Origin: an uncultured Bacteroidota bacterium
GTDB lineage: Bacteria; Bacteroidota; Bacteroidia; JABEUT01
Direction: 5' to 3'
NCBI GenBank assembly: GCA_903916255.1
Contig: CAIWVW010000101.1
Coordinates: forward strand, 1-53,201
Length of the DNA: 53,201 bases
Both the position numbers and the translations under genes were made by a program. Within the stretch, counting starts at the first letter, position 1. Each line of letters starts with the position of its first letter. A model generated the notes under the pieces. That model was not told the origin of the DNA. It saw only the letters and a list, made by a program, of their open reading frames with translations, and searched no databases. Shown piece after piece: positions 8,719-18,331 of this stretch.

Positions 8719-9885
8719 ATGAAAAAATTACTTTCGCTCTTAATCGCTTTGCCTGTATGTGTTTTGTCTCTGGCACAGGTCCCGAAATATGATACCGGAG
8801 TTATCAATACAAATGGTGTAAGCGCATTATACACTGCAGATGGAACACAAAATTTCAAATCAACAGGGCTGCCAGCCTATTTTGTTCCCTACCCCGGCGA
8901 TGTCACAAGTATTTTTTGCGGCGCTCTTTGGGTAGGTGGAATGGATGCAGGGCATCAACTGCATATTGCCGCACAAACATATCACCAGAATGGAACCGAT
9001 TTTTGGCCCGGACCGATGATGGATAGCCTTAATTACTCCACTCACCAGGATACACTTTGGAACCATGCCTGGTTGATTTACAAATCTACTATCGACAGTT
9101 TCAGAGAAGGAAAATTCGGTTCAAACATTCCCGCTTCGATATTAAACTGGCCGGGGAACGGAAATATATCCCTGGGCGAAATGGCAAAACTTGCCCCGTA
9201 TGTAGATTCCGACCACAATGGTTATTATGACCCTTCGGGCGGAGATTACCCACTTATACGCGGCGATGAAGCTTTGTACACCATTTTTAATGACGACCGT
9301 GGCCCTGCACATACTGAAACAGGTGGTAAAAAATTAGGAATAGAGGTACACCTGATGGCATACCAATTTAAGAGTGCCGACACCACTGTAAATGAAACCA
9401 CCTTTTTGCACTACGATATTTTCAATCTTTCTAAAAATAATTATGACAGCGTTTACTATGGCAACTGGATAGATATGGATGTAGGCAATGGGGGGCAAAA
9501 CTTAATTGGGTGTGATTCAGCGAATAATTTTTGGTACACATACGACGGGCAGGCATATAATGCTAACGGTGATGGAAATTTTGCAGGAGAATTGGGATAC
9601 CTGAATGCGCCAGCCGCTCAGTCACTGGCCTATATGTGCGATACCATGACCCATTTCATGTATTACAACTATGGCTTCTCGGATACGATGGGCACCCCTA
9701 CTACTCCCTTATGGTACTATTTCTATATGGAAAATGTATGGGGAGACAGCACCCATGCTACCTATGGAGGGAATGGTTTTGGTGGAAGCACAAAATCAAA
9801 TTATATGTTTTCAGGAAACCCGGATAGTTCAACCGAATGGTCTGAAATTACGCAAGAGATGTGCAGGGAGATAGGAAAGGAATAA
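8719..9885 (+). CDS. secreted T9SS cargo protein, N-terminal part of a frameshifted gene
   Basis: This frame encodes a secretory protein with a signal peptide (MKKLLSLLIALPVCVLSLAQ) and a long extracellular domain rich in Asn, Gly, Tyr and Asp (YVDSDHNGYYDPSGGDYP, DMDVGNGGQN). I recognise the general style of large Bacteroidota surface proteins but not an enzymatic function. The frame ends prematurely at 9885. Sense continues in the -1 frame, where GDRKGISSTGP and a type IX secretion sorting domain follow (9861-10343). A single missing G in the run at about 9858-9861 would join the two parts into one protein of about 540 residues. Either this is a real mutation or a sequencing or assembly error. 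Confidence 0.8.
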   Translation: MKKLLSLLIALPVCVLSLAQVPKYDTGVINTNGVSALYTADGTQNFKSTGLPAYFVPYPGDVTSIFCGALWVGGMDAGHQLHIAAQTYHQNGTDFWPGPMMDSLNYSTHQDTLWNHAWLIYKSTIDSFREGKFGSNIPASILNWPGNGNISLGEMAKLAPYVDSDHNGYYDPSGGDYPLIRGDEALYTIFNDDRGPAHTETGGKKLGIEVHLMAYQFKSADTTVNETTFLHYDIFNLSKNNYDSVYYGNWIDMDVGNGGQNLIGCDSANNFWYTYDGQAYNANGDGNFAGELGYLNAPAAQSLAYMCDTMTHFMYYNYGFSDTMGTPTTPLWYYFYMENVWGDSTHATYGGNGFGGSTKSNYMFSGNPDSSTEWSEITQEMCREIGKE

Positions 9886-10343
9886 GCAGTACCGGCCCTT
9901 CCACATTAAATTCAGGAGGTGTAAAATCACTTGACTTAGCGCTTGTATTTTCACGGGGAGATTCAGGGTATGGCAATGTTTACCCTGTTACCATGCTTCC
10001 GTCAAGGGTAAGTGATGTAAGGAATTTTTACAATTCGCAATCCTATGGCTGTGATGAAACCATGTTGGCAGTGTCCACAATAAAATCAACCATTGCGGCA
10101 ACCAGTATTTTGGTTTACCCTAACCCAAGCAGCGGCATTTTTAAGATGGAATTGTCTGGAATTATCAATGAGCCTTCTGTTGAGGTTTATAATGTACTTG
10201 GTGAAAAAGTGTTCTCAAAGTTCCCGATTGACAATCCAAAATTCAGTATTGATTTAAGCAACCAGACCTCCGGAGTTTATTTCTATAGGGTTTTAACCAA
10301 AAATGTTAGTCTGGTTGGAGAAGGAAAGATAATTAAACAATAA
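9861..10343 (+). CDS. C-terminal part of the frameshifted T9SS cargo protein (class A sorting domain)
   Basis: This segment continues the protein begun at 8719 in another frame. From about 10106 it carries a typical class A type IX secretion sorting domain: VYPNPSSGIFKMEL, then VEVYNVLGEKVF, then LSNQTSGVYFYRVL and a final Lys-rich strand ending GKIIKQ. Such domains direct export across the outer membrane by the Por/Spr machinery and are then removed. The ATG at 9861 is not a credible independent start: it falls inside conserved sequence and there is no signal peptide, so by itself this part would not be secreted. Confidence 0.8.
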   Translation: MQGDRKGISSTGPSTLNSGGVKSLDLALVFSRGDSGYGNVYPVTMLPSRVSDVRNFYNSQSYGCDETMLAVSTIKSTIAATSILVYPNPSSGIFKMELSGIINEPSVEVYNVLGEKVFSKFPIDNPKFSIDLSNQTSGVYFYRVLTKNVSLVGEGKIIKQ

Positions 10344-10378
10344 TGGCTTCCTGCTTCATCAGCACAGAAGCCATTTTA
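10343..10378. terminator. hairpin between convergent genes
   Basis: The inverted repeat AATGGCTTC (10343-10351) / GAAGCCATT (10368-10376) surrounds a 16-nt loop and is followed by a short T run. It sits between the convergent ends of the T9SS cargo gene and the OmpA-like lipoprotein, so it could serve both. The T tract is short, so efficiency is uncertain. Confidence 0.55.
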
Positions 10379-10386
10379 CAGCTTTC

Positions 10387-11169
10387 TTATTGGTTCAGCA
10401 GTTTGAAAAGCTCTGTTAAATCAGGTGTTAGAATAATTTCTGTTCTGCGGTTTTTAGCCCTTCCCTCCGGCGTGGTGTTTTCAGCTACAGGGTAATATTT
10501 AGACCTCCCGGAAGCAATAATAGTGTGTGGGTCTACACCATAATCTTTAACAAGGATTCGGGCTATAGCTGTGGAACGTGCCACGCTTAGAGCCCAATTG
10601 TCCTCATATTTCCCTGTAATGGGGACAGTGTCGGTATGTCCTTCTATATCTATTGTGATGTTCGGTGTATTAATCAATACTGCCGCAAGGGTTTGCAACG
10701 CTTGTTTTCCTTCAGGGTCAACCACTGCACTTCCGGACGCAAAAAGAAGCTTCTCCTGAAGTGAAACATACAGTTTGCCATCTTTCAGATACACGCTTAA
10801 CTCATCCGGCTTAAAATTAATCAATGCATCGGCAACCGTTTTCTTCAGTTTATTCATCACATCTTTTTGGGCTTGTATAAGCCCTTCAAGGTTCTTTAAC
10901 CGGGCAGCTTGTTCGGCAATAGTCATGTTTGAATTTGCAACGGTAGATTGGTAGCTTGCCGAAAGGTCTTTTATGGAATTCTTTAAATCCATCGTATCTT
11001 TTTCCAATGTCGCCACATCTGCATTGCAATTTTTCAGTTTTGTATGTGTTCCAACACTGTCGCGTTGCAATTCTTTAACCCTGCCTTGTTCACTTAGCAA
11101 CTCCCGCTTAGGAACGCAAGCGGCAAAAAGCAGAATAACACCAGTTAAAATGCCAATGTATTTTTTCAT
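10387..11169 (-). CDS. OmpA-family peptidoglycan-binding lipoprotein
   Basis: This 260-residue protein should tether the outer membrane to peptidoglycan. It begins with a lipoprotein signal (lipobox FAAC, Cys18), followed by a long helical region of about 90 residues likely to form a coiled coil (KELQRDS through NKLKKTV). The C-terminal OmpA/MotB domain has DIEGHTDTVPITG, NWALSVARSTAIARIL and NRRTEIILTPD, which contain the residues that bind diaminopimelate. It resembles Bacteroidota lipoproteins often annotated as MotB-like or flagellar-motor-like, but no flagellar genes are present and the helix is not a stator membrane segment. Confidence 0.85.
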   Translation of the reverse strand: MKKYIGILTGVILLFAACVPKRELLSEQGRVKELQRDSVGTHTKLKNCNADVATLEKDTMDLKNSIKDLSASYQSTVANSNMTIAEQAARLKNLEGLIQAQKDVMNKLKKTVADALINFKPDELSVYLKDGKLYVSLQEKLLFASGSAVVDPEGKQALQTLAAVLINTPNITIDIEGHTDTVPITGKYEDNWALSVARSTAIARILVKDYGVDPHTIIASGRSKYYPVAENTTPEGRAKNRRTEIILTPDLTELFKLLNQ

Positions 11170-11396
11170 AATTTTCGGTATTAAAGGTTTGTATTTTGGC
11201 CTCTTTTTATCATCTAAACTAAAAACTATTATACCTATTCTGCCAATATTTTCGGTGAAATGGTGCTATCCTGTGTTGAAGAATTGAAATTACGGGTCGA
11301 AATTTAGCCCTGCTTGCAAAATGATTAGATTTATTTTGAGCCCACAGACCGGTAAATAATTCGTAATTTCGTACATCACAGTCAATACTTTCCAAC

Positions 11397-12158
11397 TTGA
11401 AAATTACATTTCTCGGAACCGGCACATCGCAGGGAGTACCGCTAATAGCTTGCGATTGCGATGTATGCCGTTCAACCGACGAAAAAGACAAGCGCCTGCG
11501 TTCATCCCTTCTTATTGAAGATGGGGAAAAGGTGTTTGTAATTGACACCGGGCCTGACTTCCGTCAACAGATGCTACGTGAAGATGTGAAGCGTTTAGAT
11601 GCTGTTATTTTCACCCATGAACACCGCGACCACATTGCAGGGTTGGATGATATTCGGGCTTTTAATTTTACCATGAAACAAGCCATTGATGTTTATGCAG
11701 ATGATAACGTGGAAAAGGCTTTGAGAAGGTCTTTGTGGTATATTTTTTCAACCGATAAATACCCCGGAATTCCGGAAGTGAATATGCATCATATCAACGG
11801 GGAGCCCTTTACCATCGGGCAAACCAAATTTATTCCCATTAAGGTTATGCATCATCTGTTGCCGGTGTGGGGATTCCGCATAAATAATTTTACTTATATA
11901 ACCGATGCCAATTCAATTCCTGAAAGTGAAAAAGAAAAAATTTTCGGTTCGGAGGTATTGGTGCTGAATGCTCTCCGCCGTGAAAAACATATCTCACATT
12001 TTACCCTTTATGAAGCCATAGAAATGGTAAATGAACTAAAACCTAAAGTAGCTTACCTAACTCACATTAGCCATCAATTAGGCAAACATGCCGATATAGA
12101 AAAGGAGTTGCCCGCTAACATACATTTGGCGTATGACGGGTTAAAATTATTTTTATAA
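11397..12158 (+). CDS. PhnP-like metallo-beta-lactamase-fold hydrolase
   Basis: The 253-residue protein has the metallo-beta-lactamase fold with the dinuclear metal motif HEHRDH at 74-79 and a further His pair (MHHLLPVWGF). The N-terminal LGTGTSQGVP and the cysteine set C19, C21, C24 match the PhnP-like subfamily of cyclic phosphodiesterases, which bind a structural zinc. It acts in the cytoplasm; the physiological substrate is not clear. The start is a TTG at 11397, chosen because the first beta strand (KITFLGTGTS) begins immediately and no ATG precedes it in frame. It is convergent with the large T9SS gene, 4 bp away. Confidence 0.88.
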   Translation: MKITFLGTGTSQGVPLIACDCDVCRSTDEKDKRLRSSLLIEDGEKVFVIDTGPDFRQQMLREDVKRLDAVIFTHEHRDHIAGLDDIRAFNFTMKQAIDVYADDNVEKALRRSLWYIFSTDKYPGIPEVNMHHINGEPFTIGQTKFIPIKVMHHLLPVWGFRINNFTYITDANSIPESEKEKIFGSEVLVLNALRREKHISHFTLYEAIEMVNELKPKVAYLTHISHQLGKHADIEKELPANIHLAYDGLKLFL

Positions 12159-12162
12159 ATAG

Positions 12163-14952
12163 CTATCTTATTAACTGAATGAATCCTTTAAGTTCAACAG
12201 GTACAATACCCGTAAGCCGGATTTCATTTACGGTGCATATATAATAGTAAACGCCATCAGGGCAGGGCTCGTTCGAGTGTTCATCAGTACCGTTCCAATT
12301 TATTTTCGGGTTGGTGGTATGGAACATTACTTGTCCCCAGCGGTTATAAATATTAATATCTATGCTTTGAACATAGCGGAAAGGCTCTAACGGAGTAAAC
12401 AGTGAGTTTATACCTCCGTTGCCGGGGGTAAACACATTGGGCAAAACATAAATCGGGCAATTGTCCACGCAAATGGTGTTTAAGGGGCTTGCTTGTCCTG
12501 CTGAGTCATATGCTATAACGGCATAGCAGCCAGCAACAGATGCCAAATCGCTATTAACATAAAAAGTGGCGCTGGAATCTAACGTAGCTATCGAGTACAT
12601 GTCGCCGTTTTCAACGGGAGTATAAAATACCTGGTATTTTACAACCTTATTGGCATTTGGGCAGAGTGTATTTGGATTGGTCCAAATAATGGAGTCTTCG
12701 TATAGCACACATTTTGCACTTACAGACAAAGAAGGTGCACAGGGTGCAATGGTATCATAAGGGGTACCACACATAGTTTCGGAAGAATCATAAAGCGGAT
12801 GCATGATAACTGCTGAACCATAATGGCTGCTCGATTTAACGTAATAGCAATATTGTGTGCCATTATGCAGGCCCGTATCTAAATAACTGGTATGCCCTGC
12901 CACCTCACCAATAAAATTATAGGCAGGTGAAACCAATGGATTCTGGCGGTAAACAAAAAATGTATCGTTCGTCCAGGGTACTGCCGATGACCAGCCTAAT
13001 TTCATGCTTTTGTCTTCCCGCTGTAACCGCAAATAGATAGATGATGCCGTTCCGGATGAACCTAAGTAGGTTAACTTGTTTGATGTGGCATTGGTATAAT
13101 AGAATAAAATCCGGTAATTAAAACTGCTGTCCTGCGTATCTATTCCGGTATCGGTATATGTCGTATCTAAACTTTTATCATTATAAACTGCGGACGTAAA
13201 AGATTTTAGTACTTTGAAATTCAAGCCATGCATTCCGGAACCACGCTCCAGCGTATATTGATAAGGAGGAGGGAATTGAATAGTATCTAGGTCGGTGGAA
13301 TCGGCTAATGGTTTCATCCAACGGACGAACATTTGCCCATTTAAGGGGTCTGTTTTAGTAACACTCACATTCGTAATTGTAGGTACACTCAATGTTATGT
13401 ACACGCATGTATCATCAGAAGCAATGCTTTGAGAGCCATCAGGCAGGGGGTAGGTGGCATCCACAATATAACTATAATGTACATTGGGAGAAAGTCCGGC
13501 GCCTCCATTGCTGTCGCAATAAGTAGTATTATTTATTCCAACATTGGTAGCAATAAGTGTAAAACCTGTAGTGGGCGGAACACCGGTTGTACAGGGGTCT
13601 GGTACCCAATTCACACAACCTGTTGCCCTGTAAATGTTATATCCGGTTGCTTGCGGGCAAGGACTTGCACCCCAATTTAAGCATACCGTGGTGCCTTCAA
13701 CTGTAGCTGTAAGATTTGGCGGAGGTGGCCCTATTACTTTTATAAATGAAGTTCCGTAGCTGCTGAAGAACGCAGAGTCGCCGTTTTTTTGAAGAATTTT
13801 TTCAGTTGCTGTTATTAGTACCTGATAAGGGTTTTCACGCACTTCGGCGCAGGTAGTTTGCCAGTTAAAAATAGGGTTTACGCTTGTGCTGGGGGGCGTA
13901 TAGCCGGTTAAGGTAGCGGGAGGATTCAATGAAAAAGGTTCTCCTGCATCGGTAATAAAAATAGGCTTTCCAGCTACATCCGATGCATGAAAGTCAAGTT
14001 TTATATTGGAGCCGGCTATCACGCAGGTGCTGGTGGTTGAAACCGTTGGCGGTGTAGTAATACAGGTAGTATCAATAATTACTTCCAATTCTAACTCTGT
14101 AGTGTCAATGGGTATAATCACTTTTTCTCCTTCAATACTTGTCCTCCTCCAGGTAACCATTAATATTACAAAGTTCCATTTGCCTGCCTGATAGCTTTCC
14201 GGGCACCATGTAAGCGTTCCTGTGGTATCATTAACCCTTGCTCCCGGATTAATGTTGCCCGGTACAATTTCACGATACCATTGTAGGCTGTTTCCAAGGG
14301 AATATGCAATACTATCGCTGGCATCCGATGGAGGGGTAGGGATATATGCACCGGGATTGTAAGTGTAGCATTGCCCTGCGCAACCATATTGGCAAACCGG
14401 TGAGTTTGTAATTATTGGCGTATTTACACAGCCCGCTAAAGGGCTAATGGTGATAGTATGGAATAGGAAAAAATCAACATTTACGGAGTTTATAATATTG
14501 TTTATTTGAGCCATCCTGTCGGGGTCGTCGGTAGCAAGGGTATAATTACCGGGACCTGGATACGTATGCGTACCAGTATAAATATTCAGTTTTCTGGCGT
14601 TTGCTAAAGCCTGAGGAGGTCCACCATTAGGCGGGCTTAAATCATAGTTGCAAAGTGGTTCTCCGTTTGGGTAATAATCCCCCGGAATCAGGTAGTTCGA
14701 TTGCCCGTTAACCCTGTAAAGTATTTCACTTGTTCCATCGCCCCAGTATATCCGCATGGTATCCCTGTCGGCTGTGGTGTTAGCGGTATTGGTATATGTA
14801 AATATGCTTGCCTCGTAGGTGGTTCCACCCATGCATTTTAAGGAGATATAACCGCCTACTTCGTGCGTTGCAAAAGCAAAACAGGAGATAAATAGGAATA
14901 AAAATATTCCAAGTACTTTTTTCACGATTTTTCCGGTTATAGTGCTGTTCAT
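12163..14952 (-). CDS. large gliding-motility-type surface protein with class B T9SS sorting domain
   Basis: This 929-residue secreted protein has a signal peptide (about residues 1-28) and then extracellular beta-sandwich regions, including segments like fibronectin type III repeats (NLTATVEGTTVCLNWGAS, VSVTKTDPLNGQMFVRWMK). The last 90 residues are a class B type IX sorting domain: LPNVFTPGNGGINSLF, INIYNRWGQVMFHT, WNGTDEHSNEPCPDGVYYY and a final KGFIQLIR. Class B domains are common on gliding-associated and SprB-like adhesins. Many Cys residues suggest disulphides or a rigid extracellular array. The exact role is unknown; surface adhesion is plausible. Confidence 0.9.
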   Translation of the reverse strand: MNSTITGKIVKKVLGIFLFLFISCFAFATHEVGGYISLKCMGGTTYEASIFTYTNTANTTADRDTMRIYWGDGTSEILYRVNGQSNYLIPGDYYPNGEPLCNYDLSPPNGGPPQALANARKLNIYTGTHTYPGPGNYTLATDDPDRMAQINNIINSVNVDFFLFHTITISPLAGCVNTPIITNSPVCQYGCAGQCYTYNPGAYIPTPPSDASDSIAYSLGNSLQWYREIVPGNINPGARVNDTTGTLTWCPESYQAGKWNFVILMVTWRRTSIEGEKVIIPIDTTELELEVIIDTTCITTPPTVSTTSTCVIAGSNIKLDFHASDVAGKPIFITDAGEPFSLNPPATLTGYTPPSTSVNPIFNWQTTCAEVRENPYQVLITATEKILQKNGDSAFFSSYGTSFIKVIGPPPPNLTATVEGTTVCLNWGASPCPQATGYNIYRATGCVNWVPDPCTTGVPPTTGFTLIATNVGINNTTYCDSNGGAGLSPNVHYSYIVDATYPLPDGSQSIASDDTCVYITLSVPTITNVSVTKTDPLNGQMFVRWMKPLADSTDLDTIQFPPPYQYTLERGSGMHGLNFKVLKSFTSAVYNDKSLDTTYTDTGIDTQDSSFNYRILFYYTNATSNKLTYLGSSGTASSIYLRLQREDKSMKLGWSSAVPWTNDTFFVYRQNPLVSPAYNFIGEVAGHTSYLDTGLHNGTQYCYYVKSSSHYGSAVIMHPLYDSSETMCGTPYDTIAPCAPSLSVSAKCVLYEDSIIWTNPNTLCPNANKVVKYQVFYTPVENGDMYSIATLDSSATFYVNSDLASVAGCYAVIAYDSAGQASPLNTICVDNCPIYVLPNVFTPGNGGINSLFTPLEPFRYVQSIDINIYNRWGQVMFHTTNPKINWNGTDEHSNEPCPDGVYYYICTVNEIRLTGIVPVELKGFIQLIR

Positions 14953-15056
14953 CCCCTTTGACTGTTAAAACCAGGAAAAGTTAAATTTATTATTATGTAA
15001 TTACATTCTTATTTTTGAAACAAGCCCGATGTAATTAAAAATATGAGTGAATTTTA

Positions 15057-15263
15057 TTACTTCAACTGCCCCTTTGAATCGTCAGCTTCTTTACCGGTGT
15101 TGTCCTTATCTGCACCGCCCTTTGAGGCATCTTTGAATTCTTTTATTCCTTGTCCTAGGCCCTTCATTAATTCTGGTATTTTCTTTCCGCCGAAAAGTAA
15201 CAACACTACGGCAAGTATCAATATAATTTCACCCGGTTTAATAGCTTCTAAAAAAAGTAACAT
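15057..15263 (-). CDS. tatA: twin-arginine translocase subunit TatA/E
   Basis: TatA forms the pore-like assembly of the twin-arginine pathway in the inner membrane. The 68-residue protein has the standard layout: a short N-terminal helix, the membrane helix [18 protein letters not shown] with the FGGKKIPEL hinge, an amphipathic helix ([14 protein letters not shown]) and a charged disordered tail. A -7 box (TATCTTTG on the minus strand, 15287-15294) lies about 24 bp upstream of the start. The pathway is relevant here because ActB of the nearby respiratory operon has a twin-arginine signal. Confidence 0.93.
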   Translation of the reverse strand: MLLFLEAIKPGEIILILAVVLLLFGGKKIPELMKGLGQGIKEFKDASKGGADKDNTGKEADDSKGQLK

Positions 15264-15286
15264 GGTTTTATTTTTAAAAATTACCT

Positions 15287-15294
15287 CAAAGATA
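15287..15294 (-). promoter_or_regulatory. possible -7 box for tatA
   Basis: The minus strand reads TATCTTTG, matching the Bacteroidota -7 consensus TAnnTTTG, 24 bp before the tatA start. No TTG sits at the expected distance, so support is partial. Confidence 0.35.
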
Positions 15295-15361
15295 CTACTT
15301 TTCCGTTGAATTGCAGCATGACATTTTAAGTATCAGCCGAAAAAATCCTGATTTGGACAGA

Positions 15362-16702
15362 TTAGCTTGTTTTTCTTGAATCTTTAAACCCTGTGAAAAT
15401 AAGGCCCGCCATTATGCACAAAGCACACCCGAACATTCCGCTTAAACGGAGGCCGAAATCATGGCCAGGGTCTTTGCCGTATATGGTGAGCATTGCAAAT
15501 ATTGCCAAGCCGAATGTTTGGCCTACTTTTATCGAAAAAAAGTTGACGGCAAAATAAGTTCCTTCCCTGTTATCGCCTGTTGCAGCTGTATTTTCGGCTG
15601 CAATACGAGCCAGCAAAGCATTGGGCAATATGCCCAGCGTAGCGACCGGAAATGCCGCAATTCCCAAAAAAATATAAAGCTGAACAACGGGTGGAATTGG
15701 CAATTTACCTATTAAGGCAATACCGGCAAATACTAAACCAAGGACAAGGAATGAAAACACCAGCAGTTTTTTTTCACCCATGCGCTTGGCTAAAATATTT
15801 ACGATGGGGAAACATAGCAACGCCAGCAAAAATAAATAGCCCACAAATTTTGGCCCCTGAGAATCGTCAATATGGCATAAAACAGTTAAAAAGTAGAGCA
15901 GTCCATTGGTAATAATATTCAGAGCCATGGCATAAGAGAATACCGCCACAATAAAGTAAATAAAATTGCGGCTTGAAAGGCTTTGCTTTAATGCTTTAAA
16001 CAGGGGTGTGGTGGATGGCACGGAATGGCAGTATTTTTTTTCGTTTACGACCAAAACAGGTATCAACATTACAATTCCGCCTACAATAGCTAATAAAACC
16101 ACCGCATATTGAACGCAGGCTTCTCTTCCGGGTATATTTAACAGACGGGAAAATAAATCGGCCAGGTTATTGACGAAAGAAGATATTATAGCGCCCAGAA
16201 TAAACCCTGCCTGCTGAAAAGTGGATAGTTTAATTTTATCTTCATTGGTGGCGGCCAATTCCGGAAGGAGTGAGTTGTAAGGAATAATATAAGTGGTAGC
16301 GGCCATAAAGAATAGGGTAAGAAAACAAGCCAGCCAAAGAACATTTGTTCTGCTGACAGCATTAATTGGCGGGAAGAATACCATTGCGCAACATATTACG
16401 GTAGGAATAATACTGAACATCATAAACGGAATCCTTCTTCCTCGCTTGCTTTTCCATGAATCGCTTGTTTTTCCAATAAAAGGGTCATATATAGCATCGG
16501 TAAGGCGGCCACCGGCTGTAATAAGCGCCATAAGGGTAAATATCCCCAAAAAAGTGCGTTGGGTTATGAGTACATGCAAGCCTGAATGAATAGGAGGTAG
16601 GTAAAAATAAACCAGCATTACTCCGATAAGGTTTACCATAATAGACCACCCCATCATGCCGGTGGCATAAAGTATTTGCCTGCTTAGCGGAAAAGTATTC
16701 AA
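15362..16702 (-). CDS. MFS sugar/cation symporter, GPH-like
   Basis: This 446-residue protein has about twelve membrane helices and the loop motif TDAIYDPFIGKTSDSWKSKR followed by GRRIPFM, typical of glycoside-pentoside-hexuronide cation symporters within the major facilitator superfamily. It should import a sugar or related solute with a cation across the inner membrane; the substrate cannot be deduced. Its start overlaps the stop of the upstream envelope protein by 4 bp (ATGA), so the two are translationally coupled and probably share a pathway. No glycoside hydrolase is adjacent. Confidence 0.88.
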   Translation of the reverse strand: MNTFPLSRQILYATGMMGWSIMVNLIGVMLVYFYLPPIHSGLHVLITQRTFLGIFTLMALITAGGRLTDAIYDPFIGKTSDSWKSKRGRRIPFMMFSIIPTVICCAMVFFPPINAVSRTNVLWLACFLTLFFMAATTYIIPYNSLLPELAATNEDKIKLSTFQQAGFILGAIISSFVNNLADLFSRLLNIPGREACVQYAVVLLAIVGGIVMLIPVLVVNEKKYCHSVPSTTPLFKALKQSLSSRNFIYFIVAVFSYAMALNIITNGLLYFLTVLCHIDDSQGPKFVGYLFLLALLCFPIVNILAKRMGEKKLLVFSFLVLGLVFAGIALIGKLPIPPVVQLYIFLGIAAFPVATLGILPNALLARIAAENTAATGDNREGTYFAVNFFSIKVGQTFGLAIFAMLTIYGKDPGHDFGLRLSGMFGCALCIMAGLIFTGFKDSRKTS

Positions 16703-17655
16703 TGGGTAGGCTTCTTAGCCGGTTTAATTTTGTGGTCTATGGTATAAGTTAATGCTATTGTAACGTAAGCAATTGGCTTTGAGGGTACATTTGGGACGGC
16801 ATATAAAGGGACATCATAATTAATCCCGGGTTCACACTCAAAGTTACCTACTTTATAATCAACGCTGAAGGCAAGCAAATAATCCAATGTGCCAAAGGAA
16901 GAATTATTTTTCAGGGTATCCTTTTTAGGTGACTGTTCATTATTATTTGCATTGGCTTGGGCATGCGTATAACTATTCCTTGTGCCGAAATCAATGCTAC
17001 CTTCAGGCTCAAGTGTAAGGGAAGATTTTTTTCCAAGAGTGATTTTGAAATCGTGTAAAACCTCCGGCGAAATAATAATATCATTCGGGGTTTTTACTTT
17101 TGAAGTCCTTTTATAAATATCATAATCCACCGACAGTTTCCCTTCTGTTTCTCCAATCCATTGTTCGATATATGTTTCAATGGTATTAGAAATATCAACG
17201 CTGGCAAGTATTTGGGGCGGATGACTTCCTAAAAAGAAGTGCTCCCAGTTAAAATTCAGGGTAGTATTATCTGCCAAATCAATATTCCATCCCGGGTCAA
17301 CTGCAAAGGCATTATATTTTGATCCGCCACCAATAATATATTGGTCCAGTAATTCGCAATAAAAACCTTTTGGGGCAGTGTAGGTAAAATTTGGTTGAAT
17401 ATAGGGTAACTTTAAATCGGAATGAACACCATGGTATTGCTGGTCACTGCCATAATTAACACCAAATGCATACGACCTTATACTATCAGCATCGGCAGTA
17501 TCTTTCGCGTCCGTTTTTTTTAAAGTATCTTCTTTAGGTGAAACTGGATTGATTGAAAACTTACTTACGTCAGGATTTGAAATGTGATTTCCTCCGAAAC
17601 TTTTAACAGTGAAAAATAAAACCGTAAAAACCAGTACGCCACATATCTTCTTCAT
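16699..17655 (-). CDS. secreted or outer-membrane protein of unknown function, coupled to an MFS symporter
   Basis: I do not recognise the family with certainty. The 318-residue protein has an N-terminal signal peptide (about residues 1-21), a linker rich in Lys, Asp and Thr, and then alternating hydrophobic/polar stretches with many aromatic residues (NFTYTAPKGFYCELLDQY, DYLLAFSVDYKVGNFECEPG), as expected for a small beta-barrel. It resembles Bacteroidota proteins modelled as TorF-like or hypothetical outer-membrane barrels. The last bases overlap the start of the MFS gene, suggesting an outer/inner membrane uptake pair. A CAAAAGTA (-7 box on the minus strand) occurs at 17684-17691. Confidence 0.7.
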   Translation of the reverse strand: MKKICGVLVFTVLFFTVKSFGGNHISNPDVSKFSINPVSPKEDTLKKTDAKDTADADSIRSYAFGVNYGSDQQYHGVHSDLKLPYIQPNFTYTAPKGFYCELLDQYIIGGGSKYNAFAVDPGWNIDLADNTTLNFNWEHFFLGSHPPQILASVDISNTIETYIEQWIGETEGKLSVDYDIYKRTSKVKTPNDIIISPEVLHDFKITLGKKSSLTLEPEGSIDFGTRNSYTHAQANANNNEQSPKKDTLKNNSSFGTLDYLLAFSVDYKVGNFECEPGINYDVPLYAVPNVPSKPIAYVTIALTYTIDHKIKPAKKPTH

Positions 17656-17972
17656 AGGGGGGTGTTGTTTACAACTATAGATGCAAAAGTACGTATTAAA
17701 GTTTAATGAGGAAAAGTATTTATTTCCTTCATCTGTTCTTCATAATTGACAGAGTATTCCGCCTTTCAGCGCAGGGGAAATAATTTTTCCTTAAAATAAA
17801 CTCTGTACAAAATGTGAAGTCTGAATTATATAACGGGATGTAAAATTTATTAATATAATATAAATTAAAACTTGCTGAATTTATTTTAATATAGAATTCG
17901 TCACCCAATAAAACCTGCTGATATAAATCATCTGAAAAAATGCAAAAAATCATTACATAACTGCTGCAAATC
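17656..17972. other. A/T-rich intergenic region
   Basis: These 317 bp separate a minus-strand operon from a plus-strand gene. Apart from a possible minus-strand -7 box at 17684-17691 I see only A/T-rich sequence, with short runs such as TTAATATAATATAAATTAA near 17850, and no RNA gene or coding sequence that I can support. Confidence 0.35.
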
Positions 17973-18311
17973 ATGTTTAATTTATCCCGTATAATATTCC
18001 TTTGCGTTATCAAACTGATAACAACTATGCACATCACTTTAAACATTCAAAGTATTCTGCAATTTGCATTTATCATTGTAATGGTTGCACCCTTGCCTAT
18101 ATTGTTGCTGGCATCCCCTATCCGTTACGTAAATGAAAAAATTACCAATAAAAAGTACTACTATGCTGTAAAGAGGCATTTCAAAAATCCGGCTACCGTC
18201 AGCGCCGAACAACTGCAGGATATTTTCCCAAACAAGAAACTGGATGAACTGCATCAGATAGTATACACGCTTCAGGAAAATAAAACATACGAATCATACA
18301 AAAATAATTAA
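17973..18311 (+). CDS. small membrane protein of unknown function
   Basis: This 112-residue protein has one or two N-terminal hydrophobic segments (residues about 5-18 and 28-51, the latter FAFIIVMVAPLPILLLASPI) followed by a basic cytoplasmic-looking tail (VKRHFKNPATVSAEQLQDIF). An alternative start at Met19 would leave a single membrane helix and is as likely. I recognise no family. It is followed closely by a strong terminator, which supports it being a transcribed gene. Confidence 0.55.
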   Translation: MFNLSRIIFLCVIKLITTMHITLNIQSILQFAFIIVMVAPLPILLLASPIRYVNEKITNKKYYYAVKRHFKNPATVSAEQLQDIFPNKKLDELHQIVYTLQENKTYESYKNN

Positions 18312-18331
18312 CTGTACTCCACCCCTAACTA

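Noticed and set aside
10387-11169. Flagellar stator MotB
   Set aside because: The N-terminus is a lipoprotein signal, not a stator membrane helix, and there are no other flagellar genes.
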